Origin: Methylobacterium frigidaeris
Lineage (GTDB): Bacteria > Pseudomonadota > Alphaproteobacteria > Rhizobiales > Beijerinckiaceae
Assembly (NCBI RefSeq): GCF_022179185.1
Contig: NZ_BPQJ01000029.1
Location: 1 to 64,000, forward strand
Direction of reading: 5' to 3'
Length of the DNA: 64,000 nucleotides
Below the pieces are notes generated by a model that was not told where the DNA came from, did not search any database, and saw only the letters and a program-made list of their open reading frames with translations. This document shows positions 28,085 to 36,636 of this stretch, piece by piece; the first letter of the stretch is position 1; each line of letters starts with the position of its first letter. A program made the position numbers and the translations under genes.

Positions 28085-29326
28085 TCACCCGAACCGCCCC
28101 GCCCGCAACGCCTCCACCGCCACCGCGGGCTCTCGCCCCGCCAGCAGATCGGCCACGATCCGCCCCGTCCCGGCGCTCTGCGTCAGCCCGAGATGCCCGT
28201 GGCCGAAGGCGTAGATCACCCGGGGGCTCGCCCGCGACAGGCCGATCACCGGCAGGCTGTCGGGGAGCGAGGGCCTGAATCCCATCCATTGCCGGCCGCC
28301 CTCCGTCCGCAACCCCGGCAGGAAGGCGGCGGCCTTGCGCAGCATCGCGTCGGCGCGGGCGAAGTTGGGTGGGCGGTGGAGGCCGCCGAACTCGACGGCG
28401 CCGCCGACCCGCAGGCCCGTGGCGAGCGGCGTCACCACGAAGCCGTGGCCGCCGAAGGTGAGCTGGCGGCGCAAGTCGAAGGCGCCGGGCGGGAGCGTGG
28501 TGTTGTAGCCGCGCTCGGTGTCGAGGGGCACCCGGTCGCCGAGGCGGCGGGCCAGCTCCCGCGACCAGGCGCCGGCGGCGAGCACGCAGGCTTCCGTCCT
28601 GAGCGCCGTTCCGTCGGCCAGCGTCAGGCGCACGCCCTCGTCCGCAGGCGCGATATCCCTCACCTCAGCCCGCGTGAGCGCGGCGCCCTTCGCCGTCACG
28701 TCGGCGTGGAGCGCCAAGGCGAAGCGGTGGGGATCGTCCACCGTCATCCAGTTCGGCGTGAAGGTTCCAGCGACGAGCCGCGGCGACAGGCCGGGCTGGA
28801 GTTCGGCGAGGCGGGCGCCGCGGACATGCTCGAAGGCGATGCCCTCCCGCGCCCGCGCGGCCCAGCCGGGTTCAGAAGCGATCAGTTCCGCCTCGCTCTC
28901 GTAGAGTTCGAGGTTGCCGTCGTGGCGAAGCCGCCCGGTCAGGCCGGCGGCCTGCGTCATCGCCGCCATCGCCTGCGCGGCGAGCTGCATCAGGGCGGCC
29001 TGCACCACCGTCGCGTGCCGGTGGCGGTCGGGCAGGCTGGCGCGCCAGAAGCGCACGAGCCAGGGGGCGATCCGCGGCAGGTAGGCCGGCGGCAGCGCCA
29101 GCGGCCCGAGGGGATCGAGGACCCAGGCGGGCGCCTTGCGCAGGATGCCCGGCGAGGCGAGCGGCAGCACGTCGGTGAAGGCGAGCGCCCCGGCATTGCC
29201 GAAGCTCGCCCCCTCGGCGACGCCGCCGCGCTCGATCAGCCGCACCCGCCAGCCCTCGGCGAGCAGGTGGTGGGCGCAGGCGAGGCCGACGATGCCGGCC
29301 CCGACGATGGCGACCTCGCGGGGCAA
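28085..29326 (-). CDS. DadA-like FAD-dependent D-amino acid dehydrogenase (possible D-hydroxyproline dehydrogenase)
   Basis: A 413-residue flavoprotein of the DAO family. The N-terminal dinucleotide motif is VAIVGAGIVGLACAHHL, and the C-terminal FAD segment FGHGHLGLTQSAGTGRIVADLL is typical of DadA-type enzymes. These oxidise D-amino or imino acids and pass electrons to the respiratory chain. It is the last gene of an operon with a branched-chain-type importer and a HypD-like lyase, ten bases after the latter. In the bacterial 4-hydroxyproline pathway an enzyme of this type makes pyrroline-4-hydroxy-2-carboxylate from D-hydroxyproline. That assignment is by context. No hydroxyproline 2-epimerase gene is in the window. 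Confidence 0.8.
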   Translation of the reverse strand: MPREVAIVGAGIVGLACAHHLLAEGWRVRLIERGGVAEGASFGNAGALAFTDVLPLASPGILRKAPAWVLDPLGPLALPPAYLPRIAPWLVRFWRASLPDRHRHATVVQAALMQLAAQAMAAMTQAAGLTGRLRHDGNLELYESEAELIASEPGWAARAREGIAFEHVRGARLAELQPGLSPRLVAGTFTPNWMTVDDPHRFALALHADVTAKGAALTRAEVRDIAPADEGVRLTLADGTALRTEACVLAAGAWSRELARRLGDRVPLDTERGYNTTLPPGAFDLRRQLTFGGHGFVVTPLATGLRVGGAVEFGGLHRPPNFARADAMLRKAAAFLPGLRTEGGRQWMGFRPSLPDSLPVIGLSRASPRVIYAFGHGHLGLTQSAGTGRIVADLLAGREPAVAVEALRAGRFG

Positions 29327-29336
29327 GGCGGCTCCC

Positions 29337-30233
29337 TTACGCGGCGCGTTTCAGGGTCGGGCGGCGCTCCAGCGCCGTGCGCACGATCGCCTCGACCGCC
29401 GCCCGGCGCTCGCCCGAGAGGGGCTTGCGCGGCATGCGGACATGCTCGGTCGAGCCGATCGCCAGAGCTTCGGCGAGCTTGATGTTCTGGACCAGGAAGG
29501 TCGAGACGTCGAGATCGAGGAGCGGGCGGAACCAGCGGTAGATCTCGAGCGCCTCGGCGGTGCGCCCGGCCTTCATCAGCCGGTAGATCGCCACGGTCTC
29601 CTCCGGGAAGGCGACGACCAGGCCCGCGACCCAGCCGACCGCACCGACGCTGAGCGCCTCGAAGGCGAGGTTGTCGACGCCGGTCAGCACCGCGAAGCGG
29701 TCGCCGAAATGGTTGATGATCTCGGTGGTGCGGCGGATGTCGTCGGAGGATTCCTTGATGGCGACGAAGCGCGCGTCGCCGGCCAGCCGCTCCATGATGC
29801 GGGGCGTCACGTCGACTCGGTAGGCGACGCGGTTCGAGTAGATCATCACCGGCAGGTCGCCGGCCGCGGCGACGGCGCTCAGGGTCGCGACGGTCTCGTC
29901 CTCGTCGGTGTGGTAGATCGGGCTCGGCACCACCATCAGGCCGGCGGCGCCGGCCTTGGCGGCCCCGGCGGCGAGCGCGCAGGCCTCACGGGTGCCGGCC
30001 TCCGAGACGGTGAGCAGGACGGGCTTGGCGCCGGCGACCGACTGCGCGGTCTTCAGGACCGCGAGGCGCTCGTCGGGCGACAGCATCGGGCCCTCGCCGA
30101 GCGAGCCGCAGACGATGAGGCCGTCGCAGCCGGCCTGCATCTGGAGGGCGAAGCAGCGCTCCATCTCGGCGTGGTCGAGGGCGCCGTCGGCGGTGAACTT
30201 GGTGGTGACGGCGGGAAGGACGCCTGTCCACAT
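29337..30233 (-). CDS. Dihydrodipicolinate synthase family lyase/deaminase (HypD-like)
   Basis: A 298-residue (beta/alpha)8 enzyme of the DapA/NAL family. The Schiff-base lysine is K160 (VAIKESSDD) and the catalytic tyrosine is Y132 (VMIYSN). The LGEGPMLS loop at 45-52 and the SNRVAYRVD segment resemble, as I recall, enzymes that deaminate 1-pyrroline-4-hydroxy-2-carboxylate to 2-oxoglutarate semialdehyde, rather than true DapA. AGGAGA lies seven bases before the ATG. It sits between the importer genes and the DadA-like oxidase, which supports a catabolic role. A keto-acid aldolase of the same fold remains possible. Confidence 0.8.
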   Translation of the reverse strand: MWTGVLPAVTTKFTADGALDHAEMERCFALQMQAGCDGLIVCGSLGEGPMLSPDERLAVLKTAQSVAGAKPVLLTVSEAGTREACALAAGAAKAGAAGLMVVPSPIYHTDEDETVATLSAVAAAGDLPVMIYSNRVAYRVDVTPRIMERLAGDARFVAIKESSDDIRRTTEIINHFGDRFAVLTGVDNLAFEALSVGAVGWVAGLVVAFPEETVAIYRLMKAGRTAEALEIYRWFRPLLDLDVSTFLVQNIKLAEALAIGSTEHVRMPRKPLSGERRAAVEAIVRTALERRPTLKRAA

Positions 30234-30271
30234 GGGTCTGTCTCCTGAGGGTTTTCTTCGGGTTGGACGAG

Positions 30272-31264
30272 TCAGGCCGCCTCGGCGACCGGGGGGTGCT
30301 CCGGTTCGGGCAGGGGCCGCGCCGCCCGGGCGGCGCGGCGGTGGCGCCAGTGCAGCCACTCGCCGACGACGCCGCGGCGGAAGAACGAGACGCAGAGGAT
30401 GAAGATCAGGCCGATCACCACCGTGACGAGGTCCCCGATCGTCGCGAGGTAGTTCTGCAACCCGACCACCAGGGCGGCGCCGACGAGCGGCCCGAACAGG
30501 GTGCCGACGCCGCCGAGCAGCGTCATCAGCACCACCTCGGTCGAGGTGTGCAGCGACACGTCGTTGAGCGAGACGAGGCCGAAGACCAGGGCCTTGAGGG
30601 CGCCGGCATAGCCGGCGAGCGCCGCCGAGAGCACGAAGGCGAGGAGCTGGAAGCGGGCGGCGTCGTAGCCGAGCGACACCGCCCTCGCCTCGTTGTCGCG
30701 CACCGCCTGGAGGATCTGGCCGAAGGGCGAGTGCACCACCCGGTCGATGAACAGGAAGCCCGCCGCGAACAGGGCCAGCGCGACGTAGTACATCGCGGTG
30801 TCGCTGGAGAGGTCGACGAGGCCGAGCAGCGTGCCGCGCGGGATGCCCTGGAGCCCGTCCTCGCCGCCGGTCCAGCGGAACTGCACCGCCAGGAAGTAGA
30901 CGATCTGCGACAAGGCGAGCGTGATCATCGCGAAGTAGATGCCGCGCCGCCGGATCGCCAGGCCGCCGATGGCGAAGCCGACGAGCGCGGCCGCCGCCAC
31001 GCCCGCCGCGAAGGCCGCCGGCACCCCGAGGGGATGGGCGCCGAACCGGATCATCAGCGCGCCGGTGACGTAGCCCGCGGTGCCGAGGAAGGCGGCATGG
31101 GCGAAGGAGACGAGGCCGGTGAAGCCGAGAAGCAAGTTGAACGCGCAGGCGAACAGCCCGTAGGCCATCACCTTCATGACGAAGATCGGGTAGATCAGCC
31201 CCGGCACCAGCGGCACCAGGACGAGCAGCGCGACGAGGGCGGCGAACAGGGTCTTGTTGCTCAT
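30272..31264 (-). CDS. livM: Branched-chain amino acid type ABC transporter permease, LivM
   Basis: A 330-residue inner-membrane permease with about nine hydrophobic segments. Family signatures include GLVSFAHAAFLG near residue 50 and AVRDNEARAVSLGYD in the cytoplasmic loop. It begins one base after the livH stop. The C-terminus is a short Arg/Pro tail. With LivH, two ATPases and a binding protein it forms a complete HAAT importer whose genes precede amino-acid-degrading enzymes, so the cargo is probably the amino acid (perhaps hydroxyproline) that those enzymes degrade. Confidence 0.9.
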   Translation of the reverse strand: MSNKTLFAALVALLVLVPLVPGLIYPIFVMKVMAYGLFACAFNLLLGFTGLVSFAHAAFLGTAGYVTGALMIRFGAHPLGVPAAFAAGVAAAALVGFAIGGLAIRRRGIYFAMITLALSQIVYFLAVQFRWTGGEDGLQGIPRGTLLGLVDLSSDTAMYYVALALFAAGFLFIDRVVHSPFGQILQAVRDNEARAVSLGYDAARFQLLAFVLSAALAGYAGALKALVFGLVSLNDVSLHTSTEVVLMTLLGGVGTLFGPLVGAALVVGLQNYLATIGDLVTVVIGLIFILCVSFFRRGVVGEWLHWRHRRAARAARPLPEPEHPPVAEAA

Positions 31265-31265
31265 C

Positions 31266-32171
31266 TCACGCCTCGCGCCCGAACAGCCCGGCCGGGCGCA
31301 GCAGCAGCGCCAGGGCCATGATCACGAACACCACCACGGTCGAGGCCTCCGGGTAGACGACCTTGGTCAGGCCCTCGATCAGCCCGAGACCGAGCCCCGT
31401 CAGCATGGCGCCCAGGATCGAGCCGAGGCCGCCGATCACCACCACGGCGAAGACGATGTTGAGCAGGCTCCCGCCCATCAGCGGGGTGATCTGCATGATG
31501 GGGGCGGCCAGCACCCCGGCGATGCCGGCGAGCGCCACCCCGAACCCGTAGGTCAGGGTGATCATCACCGGCACGTTGATGCCGAAGGCCTGGAGCAGGC
31601 GCGGATTCTCGGTGCCGGCCCGCAGGTAGGCGCCGAGCTTGGTGCGCTCGAACAGATACCAAGTGGACAGGCAGATCAGCAGCGAGGCGGCGACCACGAA
31701 GACCCGGTATTTCGGCAGCAGCATGAAGCCGACATCGACCGGGCCTTGCAGGACCTCCGGCGGCTCGTAGCCCTGGCCGGAGACGCCGAAGACATAGCGA
31801 AAGCCGCCCTCCATCACCAGGGCGACGCCGAAGGTGAGGAGCAGGCCGTAGAGGTGGTCGAGGTGGTAGAGCCGGCGCAGCAGCGTGCGCTCGATCGCCA
31901 TCCCGAACACCGCGACCAGGGCCGGGGCCAGGACCAGGGCGAGCCAGAAATTCACCTGGAGGTCCGGCTGTCCGAGCCAGGGCCCCACCTGGGTCAGCCC
32001 GATCCAGGCCAGGAACGCCGCCATCATGAACTGCGCCCCGTGGGTGAAGTTGATGATGTTGAGCAGCCTGAAGATGATCGCCAGCCCCATGCTCAGCATG
32101 GCGTAGAAGCAGCCGCCGATCAGCCCGATGGTGAGCTGGGCCATGAAGGCCTGGAGGGTGATGTCCGACAT
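31266..32171 (-). CDS. livH: Branched-chain amino acid type ABC transporter permease, LivH
   Basis: A 301-residue permease with about eight membrane segments. LNIINFTHGAQFMMAAF near residue 40 is the LivH signature, and GINVPVMITLTYGFGVALAG lies in the coupling region. It follows the binding-protein gene after 82 bp that contain a GC hairpin. It is translated together with LivM. Confidence 0.9.
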   Translation of the reverse strand: MSDITLQAFMAQLTIGLIGGCFYAMLSMGLAIIFRLLNIINFTHGAQFMMAAFLAWIGLTQVGPWLGQPDLQVNFWLALVLAPALVAVFGMAIERTLLRRLYHLDHLYGLLLTFGVALVMEGGFRYVFGVSGQGYEPPEVLQGPVDVGFMLLPKYRVFVVAASLLICLSTWYLFERTKLGAYLRAGTENPRLLQAFGINVPVMITLTYGFGVALAGIAGVLAAPIMQITPLMGGSLLNIVFAVVVIGGLGSILGAMLTGLGLGLIEGLTKVVYPEASTVVVFVIMALALLLRPAGLFGREA

Positions 32172-32213
32172 GGGGGCACCGAGGAAGGACTGACGGGACG
32201 GTTCAGGGTTCTC

Positions 32214-32239
32214 CCCTCCCCCCCCTCTGCGGGGGAGGG
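32214..32239. repeat. Intercistronic GC hairpin between binding protein and livH
   Basis: CCCTCCCCC at 32214-32222 pairs with GGGGGAGGG at 32231-32239 across an 8-nt loop. There is no T-run. It is placed like the other hairpins that follow binding-protein genes in this window. Confidence 0.6.
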
Positions 32240-32253
32240 CTCGGGGCGTTGCG

Positions 32254-33474
32254 TCACCCCTTCGCGTTGAGCGGGCAGGCGTCGCTCGGCTTCGGGTAGA
32301 CGTCGTCGCCCTTGAGCACCGCCTTGACGTGGTAGAAATCCCAGTCGCGCTTCGACTCCGCCGGCTTCTTCACCTGGAGCAGCAGCAGGTCGTGCACCAG
32401 CGCCCCGTCGGCGCGAAGCTTTCCGTTGCGGATCACCGCGTCGTCGATGGTCATCGCGCGCAGCTGCTTCATAACCGCACCGGCCTCGTCGGTGCCCGCC
32501 GCCTCGATCGCCTTCAGGTAGCTCAGCACCGCCGAGTAGACGGCAGCCTGCGAGGCGCTCGGCATCCGCTTCATCTTGGAAAAATATTTTTCGGCGAAGG
32601 CGCGCGAGCGGTCGTCGTAATCCCAGTAGAACGCCTCGGTCAGGTACATGTCCTGAGCCTTGGCGAGGCCGAGGCTCTTCACGTCGGTGATGTAGGTGAG
32701 GAGCGGCGCGATCACCTGCTTGTCGGTGCGGCCGATGCCGTATTCGGCGGCCTGCTTGACGGCGTTGATGGTGTCGCTGCCGGCATTCGCCAGCGCGATC
32801 ACCTGGGCACCGGTGCTCTGCGCCTTCAGCATGTAGGACGAGAAGTCGCCGCCCGGGAACGGATGGCGCGAGACGCCCAGCACCTTGCCGCCCTCGGCCT
32901 CGACCACCGCGGCGGCGTCCTTCTCCAGCGAGTGGCCGAAGGTGTAGTCGGCGGTGACGAAGTACCAGCTCTTACGCCCGGCCTTCAGCAGCGCCTTGGC
33001 GGTGCCGGCGGCGAGCGCGTAGGTGTTGACCATCCATTGCGCGCTCAAGGGCGAGCACTTGTCGGTGATCGCCGCCATGGCGACGCCCGCCGAGAGCATC
33101 GTCACCCGGTTCTTCTGCTTGGCGATCTCCATGACGGCCAGAGCCGTCGAGGAGGTCGGGAAGTCGGCGATCATGTCGACCTTGCCCTGGTCGAACCACT
33201 CGCGGGCGAGGTTCGCGGCGATGTCGGGCTTGTTCTGGTGGTCGGCGGCGACGAGCTCGACGGGTGCGCCCAGCACCTTGGCCCCCATCTCGTCGATGGC
33301 GATCTGCGCCGCCACCGCCGAGCCGCGGCCGGTGAAGTCGGAATAGATCCCCGACAGGTCGTTGAGGATGCCGACCTTCACCACCCCGTCGCTGATCGTG
33401 TCGGCGGCGAGAGCCCCCGATGTCAGACCCGCGAGCGTGAGCCCGAGGGCGCACCCGATGACACGCGACCGCAT
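32254..33474 (-). CDS. Branched-chain amino acid type ABC transporter substrate-binding protein
   Basis: A 406-residue periplasmic binding protein of the Leu/Ile/Val type (type I fold). A signal peptide precedes a cleavage site near GALAADT. The mature start reads VVKVGILNDLSGIYSDFTGRGS, as in family members. GGAGGC lies seven bases before the ATG. It lies downstream of the two ATPase genes and upstream of the permeases. Many paralogues of this class bind aromatic acids, amides or hydroxyproline instead of branched-chain residues, so cargo is inferred only from the degradative genes downstream. Confidence 0.9.
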   Translation of the reverse strand: MRSRVIGCALGLTLAGLTSGALAADTISDGVVKVGILNDLSGIYSDFTGRGSAVAAQIAIDEMGAKVLGAPVELVAADHQNKPDIAANLAREWFDQGKVDMIADFPTSSTALAVMEIAKQKNRVTMLSAGVAMAAITDKCSPLSAQWMVNTYALAAGTAKALLKAGRKSWYFVTADYTFGHSLEKDAAAVVEAEGGKVLGVSRHPFPGGDFSSYMLKAQSTGAQVIALANAGSDTINAVKQAAEYGIGRTDKQVIAPLLTYITDVKSLGLAKAQDMYLTEAFYWDYDDRSRAFAEKYFSKMKRMPSASQAAVYSAVLSYLKAIEAAGTDEAGAVMKQLRAMTIDDAVIRNGKLRADGALVHDLLLLQVKKPAESKRDWDFYHVKAVLKGDDVYPKPSDACPLNAKG

Positions 33475-33525
33475 GATTCCCGCCTCCGTGATGATCGCTC
33501 GATAGACGCGCAACGCTGTGTCGGG

Positions 33526-34230
33526 TCAGACCCCGAGCAGCCGGCCGACCTCCTCCTCCCGCGCCGCGACCTCGTGCGCCGCGATCTCCGCGGCGATGCG
33601 GCCGTGCTCGACCACGTAGTGGCGGTCGGCGAGGTGACGGGCGAAGTGGAAGTTCTGCTCGACCAGGACGATGGTGAAGCCGCGGCCCTTCAGGAGCGCC
33701 ACGGCACGGCCCAAAGCCTCGACGATGACCGGCGCCAGCCCCTCGGTGATCTCGTCGAGGAGGAGGATGCGGGCGCCGGTGGTGAGGATGCGCCCGAGGG
33801 CCAGCATCTGCTGCTCTCCGCCCGACAATCGGCCGCCATAGCTGTCCGCGCGCTCGGCGAGGTTCGGGAACAGCGCCAGCACCTCGTCGAGCGGCAGGCC
33901 GCCCTCGCCGAGGCGCGGCAGCAGGGTCAGGTTCTCGCGGGTGGTGAGCGTGCGGTAGACGCCGCGCTCCTCCGGGCAGTAGCCGAGGCCGAGGCGGGCG
34001 ATGCGGTGGGGCGGCAGCCGGATCGCCTCCTGCCCGCGCACCCGCACCGAGCCGGCGCGCCGGTCGGTCAGCCCGAGGATCGCCCGCAGGGTCGTGGTGC
34101 GCCCGGCGCCGTTACGGCCGATCAGCGTCACGCACTCGCCCTCGCGCACCGTGAGGTCGATGCCGTGGAGCACGTGGCTCTCGCCGTACCAGGCCTGGAG
34201 GCCGCGCGTCTCGAGGACGGTCTCAGGCAT
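33526..34230 (-). CDS. livF: Branched-chain amino acid type ABC transporter ATP-binding protein, LivF
   Basis: A 234-residue ABC ATPase. The P-loop is degenerate, IGRNGAGRTTT, where the catalytic lysine of GxxGxGKST is replaced by arginine. The signature LSGGEQQML and Walker B ILLLDEIT are intact. The Lys-to-Arg change would normally impair ATP hydrolysis, so this subunit may act mainly as partner to LivG. LivF and LivG genes overlap by eight bases. The rest of the protein looks intact, so this is not an obvious pseudogene. Confidence 0.88.
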   Translation of the reverse strand: MPETVLETRGLQAWYGESHVLHGIDLTVREGECVTLIGRNGAGRTTTLRAILGLTDRRAGSVRVRGQEAIRLPPHRIARLGLGYCPEERGVYRTLTTRENLTLLPRLGEGGLPLDEVLALFPNLAERADSYGGRLSGGEQQMLALGRILTTGARILLLDEITEGLAPVIVEALGRAVALLKGRGFTIVLVEQNFHFARHLADRHYVVEHGRIAAEIAAHEVAAREEEVGRLLGV

Positions 34231-34975
34231 GCCCGCCCCCGAGATAGGCGGCGCGCACCGCCGGATCAGTCGAGACGGCGGCGTAGGGACCCTCGGCCAG
34301 GATCTCGCCGCGCTGGAGCACCGTGATCGTGTCGCAGAGGTCGGCCACCACCGACATGTTGTGCTCCACCATCAGGATGGTGCGCCCCCGGGCAATGCGC
34401 CGGATCAGCCGCTTGATGCGGTCGACATCCTCGATCGCCATCCCCTGCGTCGGCTCGTCGAGGAGGAGAAAGGGCGGGTCGAGGGCGAGCGTGGTGGCGA
34501 TCTCCAGCGTGCGCTTGCGGCCATAGGAGAGATCGGCGGCGCGGGCGTCGGCGGCCTCCGCCAGGCCGACCTCGGCCAGCAGCCGCATCGCCTCCTCGTC
34601 GAGCACCGTGAGCGTGCGGCCGGAGCGCCAGAACTGGAACTGCGTGCCGAGCCGCCGCTGCAGCGCGACCCGGACGTTGTCGCGCACCGAGAGGTTCGGG
34701 AAGATCGCCGAGATCTGGAACGAGCGCACCAGCCCGCGCCGGGCGATGGCTGCCGAGGCCTCCCGCGTGATGTCCGCACCTTCGTATAGGATCTGACCCT
34801 CGGTCGGCACGTGGACCTTGGTGAGCAGGTTGAACACCGTGGTCTTGCCGGCGCCGTTCGGGCCGATCAGCGCGTGGATCGCGTGGCGCCGGACCTTCAG
34901 GTCGAGCCCCCGCACCGCCCGGAAGCCGCCGAACGCCTTGGTGAGCCCCCTGGTCTCGAGTGCGGTGTCGGGCAC
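34223..34975 (-). CDS. livG: Branched-chain amino acid type ABC transporter ATP-binding protein, LivG
   Basis: A 250-residue ABC ATPase, first in the operon. The P-loop is IGPNGAGKTT, Walker B is FLLLDEPTQGMA, and the switch histidine lies in VEHNM. The signature position reads LSYGRKRTLE, the LSYGxxR form usual for LivG. The start is GTG. It has a normal P-loop and probably supplies the hydrolysis for the pair with the degenerate LivF. A GntR-type candidate operator lies about 35 bp upstream. Confidence 0.9.
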   Translation of the reverse strand: MPDTALETRGLTKAFGGFRAVRGLDLKVRRHAIHALIGPNGAGKTTVFNLLTKVHVPTEGQILYEGADITREASAAIARRGLVRSFQISAIFPNLSVRDNVRVALQRRLGTQFQFWRSGRTLTVLDEEAMRLLAEVGLAEAADARAADLSYGRKRTLEIATTLALDPPFLLLDEPTQGMAIEDVDRIKRLIRRIARGRTILMVEHNMSVVADLCDTITVLQRGEILAEGPYAAVSTDPAVRAAYLGGGHA

Positions 34976-35006
34976 GGCGCGGTCCTTCGCATCACCTGAT
35001 TCGTAG

Positions 35007-35020
35007 ATTGTATAAAATAT
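35007..35020. promoter_or_regulatory. Candidate GntR operator/promoter of the liv-hyp operon
   Basis: ATTGTATAAAATAT is an AT-rich island about 30 bp upstream of livG. It shares the ATTGTATA core with the palindromic site in front of the GntR gene (36035-36048). The shared core suggests that the regulator encoded at 35300-36004 controls both transcripts. The rest of the 324-bp region 34976-35299 holds two palindromic repeats listed separately and no gene. Confidence 0.5.
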
Positions 35021-35118
35021 TCGGCAACGTCAAGCGACCTTGCGGCGGTCTGTTCGACCGGATGCGGATTTCGTACGGCTTCCGCTTGACTGATCGGCAT
35101 TCAGGATGGAGCGCGGCT

Positions 35119-35149
35119 CCCCTCTCGCGTGTGGGAGAGGGGATCCCGC
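35119..35149. repeat. Palindromic repeat, copy 2 (inverted relative to 13350)
   Basis: This 31-bp sequence is the reverse complement of 13350-13380 with one mismatch. Stem CCCCTCTC/GAGAGGGG is followed by a GATCCCGC flank. It lies in the intergenic region between livG and the GntR gene. Confidence 0.75.
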
Positions 35150-35198
35150 GGTCTATCTTTTCGAGATCGATCGAGCGGACGTCGTATTACACGCCCCG

Positions 35199-35236
35199 CG
35201 TCATCCCGGGGCCGCGCAGCTGAACCCGGGATGACG
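35199..35236. repeat. Palindromic repeat with a perfect 12-bp stem
   Basis: CGTCATCCCGGG and its complement flank a 14-nt loop containing CCGCGCAGC. The core (about 35207-35230) reappears at 38149-38172, so it belongs to a dispersed intergenic repeat family. On the minus strand it lies downstream of the GntR gene. Confidence 0.7.
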
Positions 35237-35299
35237 GAGAGGGTTGGACAATCGTCGATTTATTCGAAGCTGCCGACCGGGATCATCCGCGGATAATCT

Positions 35300-36004
35300 T
35301 TACTCCGCCGCCGCCGACTTGCGGTAGATCTCCACCAGCGAGTGCCCGGCATGCTCGACATGGATCCGCAACAGGTTCGCTGCCGCCACAACCTCCCCCG
35401 CCTCGCACAAATCGAGGATCGTGGTGTGCTCCATGTCGGCGCGGGCGACGTCGCCGGAGACGGAGAGCTGGAGGCGGGTCGGGCGGTCGCAATCCTGGAG
35501 CAGGCCGGCGACGATCGCGAGCGAGCGCGGCCGGCCGGCATGGCGCAGCAGGCCGAGGTGGAAGCGCCGGTTCAGCTCGCCCCAATGCTCGACTTGGCCG
35601 GCCTTCAGCGCCGCGCTGTACTCGTCGCGCAAGGCGCGCAGCTCGGAAAAATCGTCCGGCGTCAGGTGGCGGGCCGAGAGGATCAGCAATTGCGGCTCGA
35701 GGGAGACGCGGAGCTGGAAGACGTCCTCGATCTCCTCGACCGAGAGCCCGGAGACCACGGCACCACGATGCGGCACGATCTTGACGAGGCCGCCAGCCTC
35801 GAGCTGGAGCAGAGCCTCCCGGATCGGGATCCGGCTGATGCCGAACTCCTCCGCCAGGGCGTCCTGGCGCAGCTGGAAGCCCGGCGCCAGGGCGCCCGAG
35901 AGGATGCGCTGGCGCAGGGCCTCGGCAACCGCCGCCGAGACGGTCCGGTGGCCGAGGCTTCCGGGGACGGATCGGGCTCCGCGGGCGCGCGCCGTCACGG
36001 CCAT
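35300..36004 (-). CDS. GntR family transcriptional regulator (FadR/FCD type)
   Basis: A 234-residue repressor-type protein. The winged-helix domain (about 22-90) contains LRQDALAEEFGISRIPIREAL, the usual recognition helix. The helical FCD effector domain follows (about 100-225) with D/H-rich positions such as HLGLLRHAGRP and HVEHAGHSLVE that can bind metal and carboxylate ligands. It lies upstream of and points in the same direction as the liv-hyp operon. Similar ATTGTATA motifs occur before its own start and before livG, suggesting auto- and operon control by the substrate or an intermediate. Confidence 0.87.
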   Translation of the reverse strand: MAVTARARGARSVPGSLGHRTVSAAVAEALRQRILSGALAPGFQLRQDALAEEFGISRIPIREALLQLEAGGLVKIVPHRGAVVSGLSVEEIEDVFQLRVSLEPQLLILSARHLTPDDFSELRALRDEYSAALKAGQVEHWGELNRRFHLGLLRHAGRPRSLAIVAGLLQDCDRPTRLQLSVSGDVARADMEHTTILDLCEAGEVVAAANLLRIHVEHAGHSLVEIYRKSAAAE

Positions 36005-36034
36005 GCTCTCAACTCCACCGGCTCACTCGAACGC

Positions 36035-36048
36035 ATATTGTATACGAT
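36035..36048. promoter_or_regulatory. Candidate GntR auto-regulatory operator
   Basis: ATATTGTATACGAT contains the near-palindrome ATTGTATACGAT, centred on GTATAC, 30-45 bp upstream of the GntR start codon. It shares its core with the site before livG. Confidence 0.55.
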
Positions 36049-36066
36049 CTTGGATTGGCAAGGGCA

Positions 36067-36618
36067 TCAGAAGGTCGGCGGCGTGCAGGCGCTCACCACC
36101 TCGCACGGAATCGGGCCGATGCAGCGGAAGCGGTGCGGCCGGCGGCTGGAGAAGTAGTAGGCGTCGCCCGGCCCGAGCACCCGGCGCTCGTCGTCCACCG
36201 TCACTTCGAGCCTGCCCGAGAGCACGATGCCGCCCTCCTCGCCGTCATGGACCAGCGGCACGCGGCCGGTGTCGGACCCGGGCTCGTAGCGCTCCTTGAG
36301 CAGTTGCAGGGCGCGGCCGAACAAGGTGTCGCCGACCTGCCGGTAGGAGATCCGGCCCTTGCCGATCTCGACCAGCTCCTCGCTGGCGTAGAACGCCTTC
36401 TCGGACCGCTCCGGCGTCAGGGAGAAGAACTCGGCGAGCCCGATCGGCACCGCGTCGAGGATGCGCTTGAGGGCGCCGACCGACGGGTTGGTCTGGCCCG
36501 ATTCGATGAGCGAGATCGTGGAGTTCACCACCCCGGCGCGCTTGGCCAGCGCCCGCTGCGACAGGCCGTGCAGGATGCGCACGTGGCGCAGGCGCGCGCC
36601 CACCTCGTCGTTGGTCAC
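36067..36618 (-). CDS. XRE-cupin transcriptional regulator (PuuR type)
   Basis: A 183-residue regulator. A Cro/CI-type helix-turn-helix (about 5-60; LSQRALAKRAGVVNSTISLIESG) is joined to a cupin effector domain (about 105-180; EEGGIVLSGRLEVTVDDE, then PHRFRCIG). PuuR and similar proteins regulate polyamine or amine catabolism. A GTG start follows AGGGGAG by five bases. It is divergent from the beta-alanine aminotransferase gene, with a strong palindrome just upstream of its start, so it probably controls that operon and itself. Confidence 0.88.
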   Translation of the reverse strand: MTNDEVGARLRHVRILHGLSQRALAKRAGVVNSTISLIESGQTNPSVGALKRILDAVPIGLAEFFSLTPERSEKAFYASEELVEIGKGRISYRQVGDTLFGRALQLLKERYEPGSDTGRVPLVHDGEEGGIVLSGRLEVTVDDERRVLGPGDAYYFSSRRPHRFRCIGPIPCEVVSACTPPTF

Positions 36619-36636
36619 GCCGGCTCCCCTGTTGAG

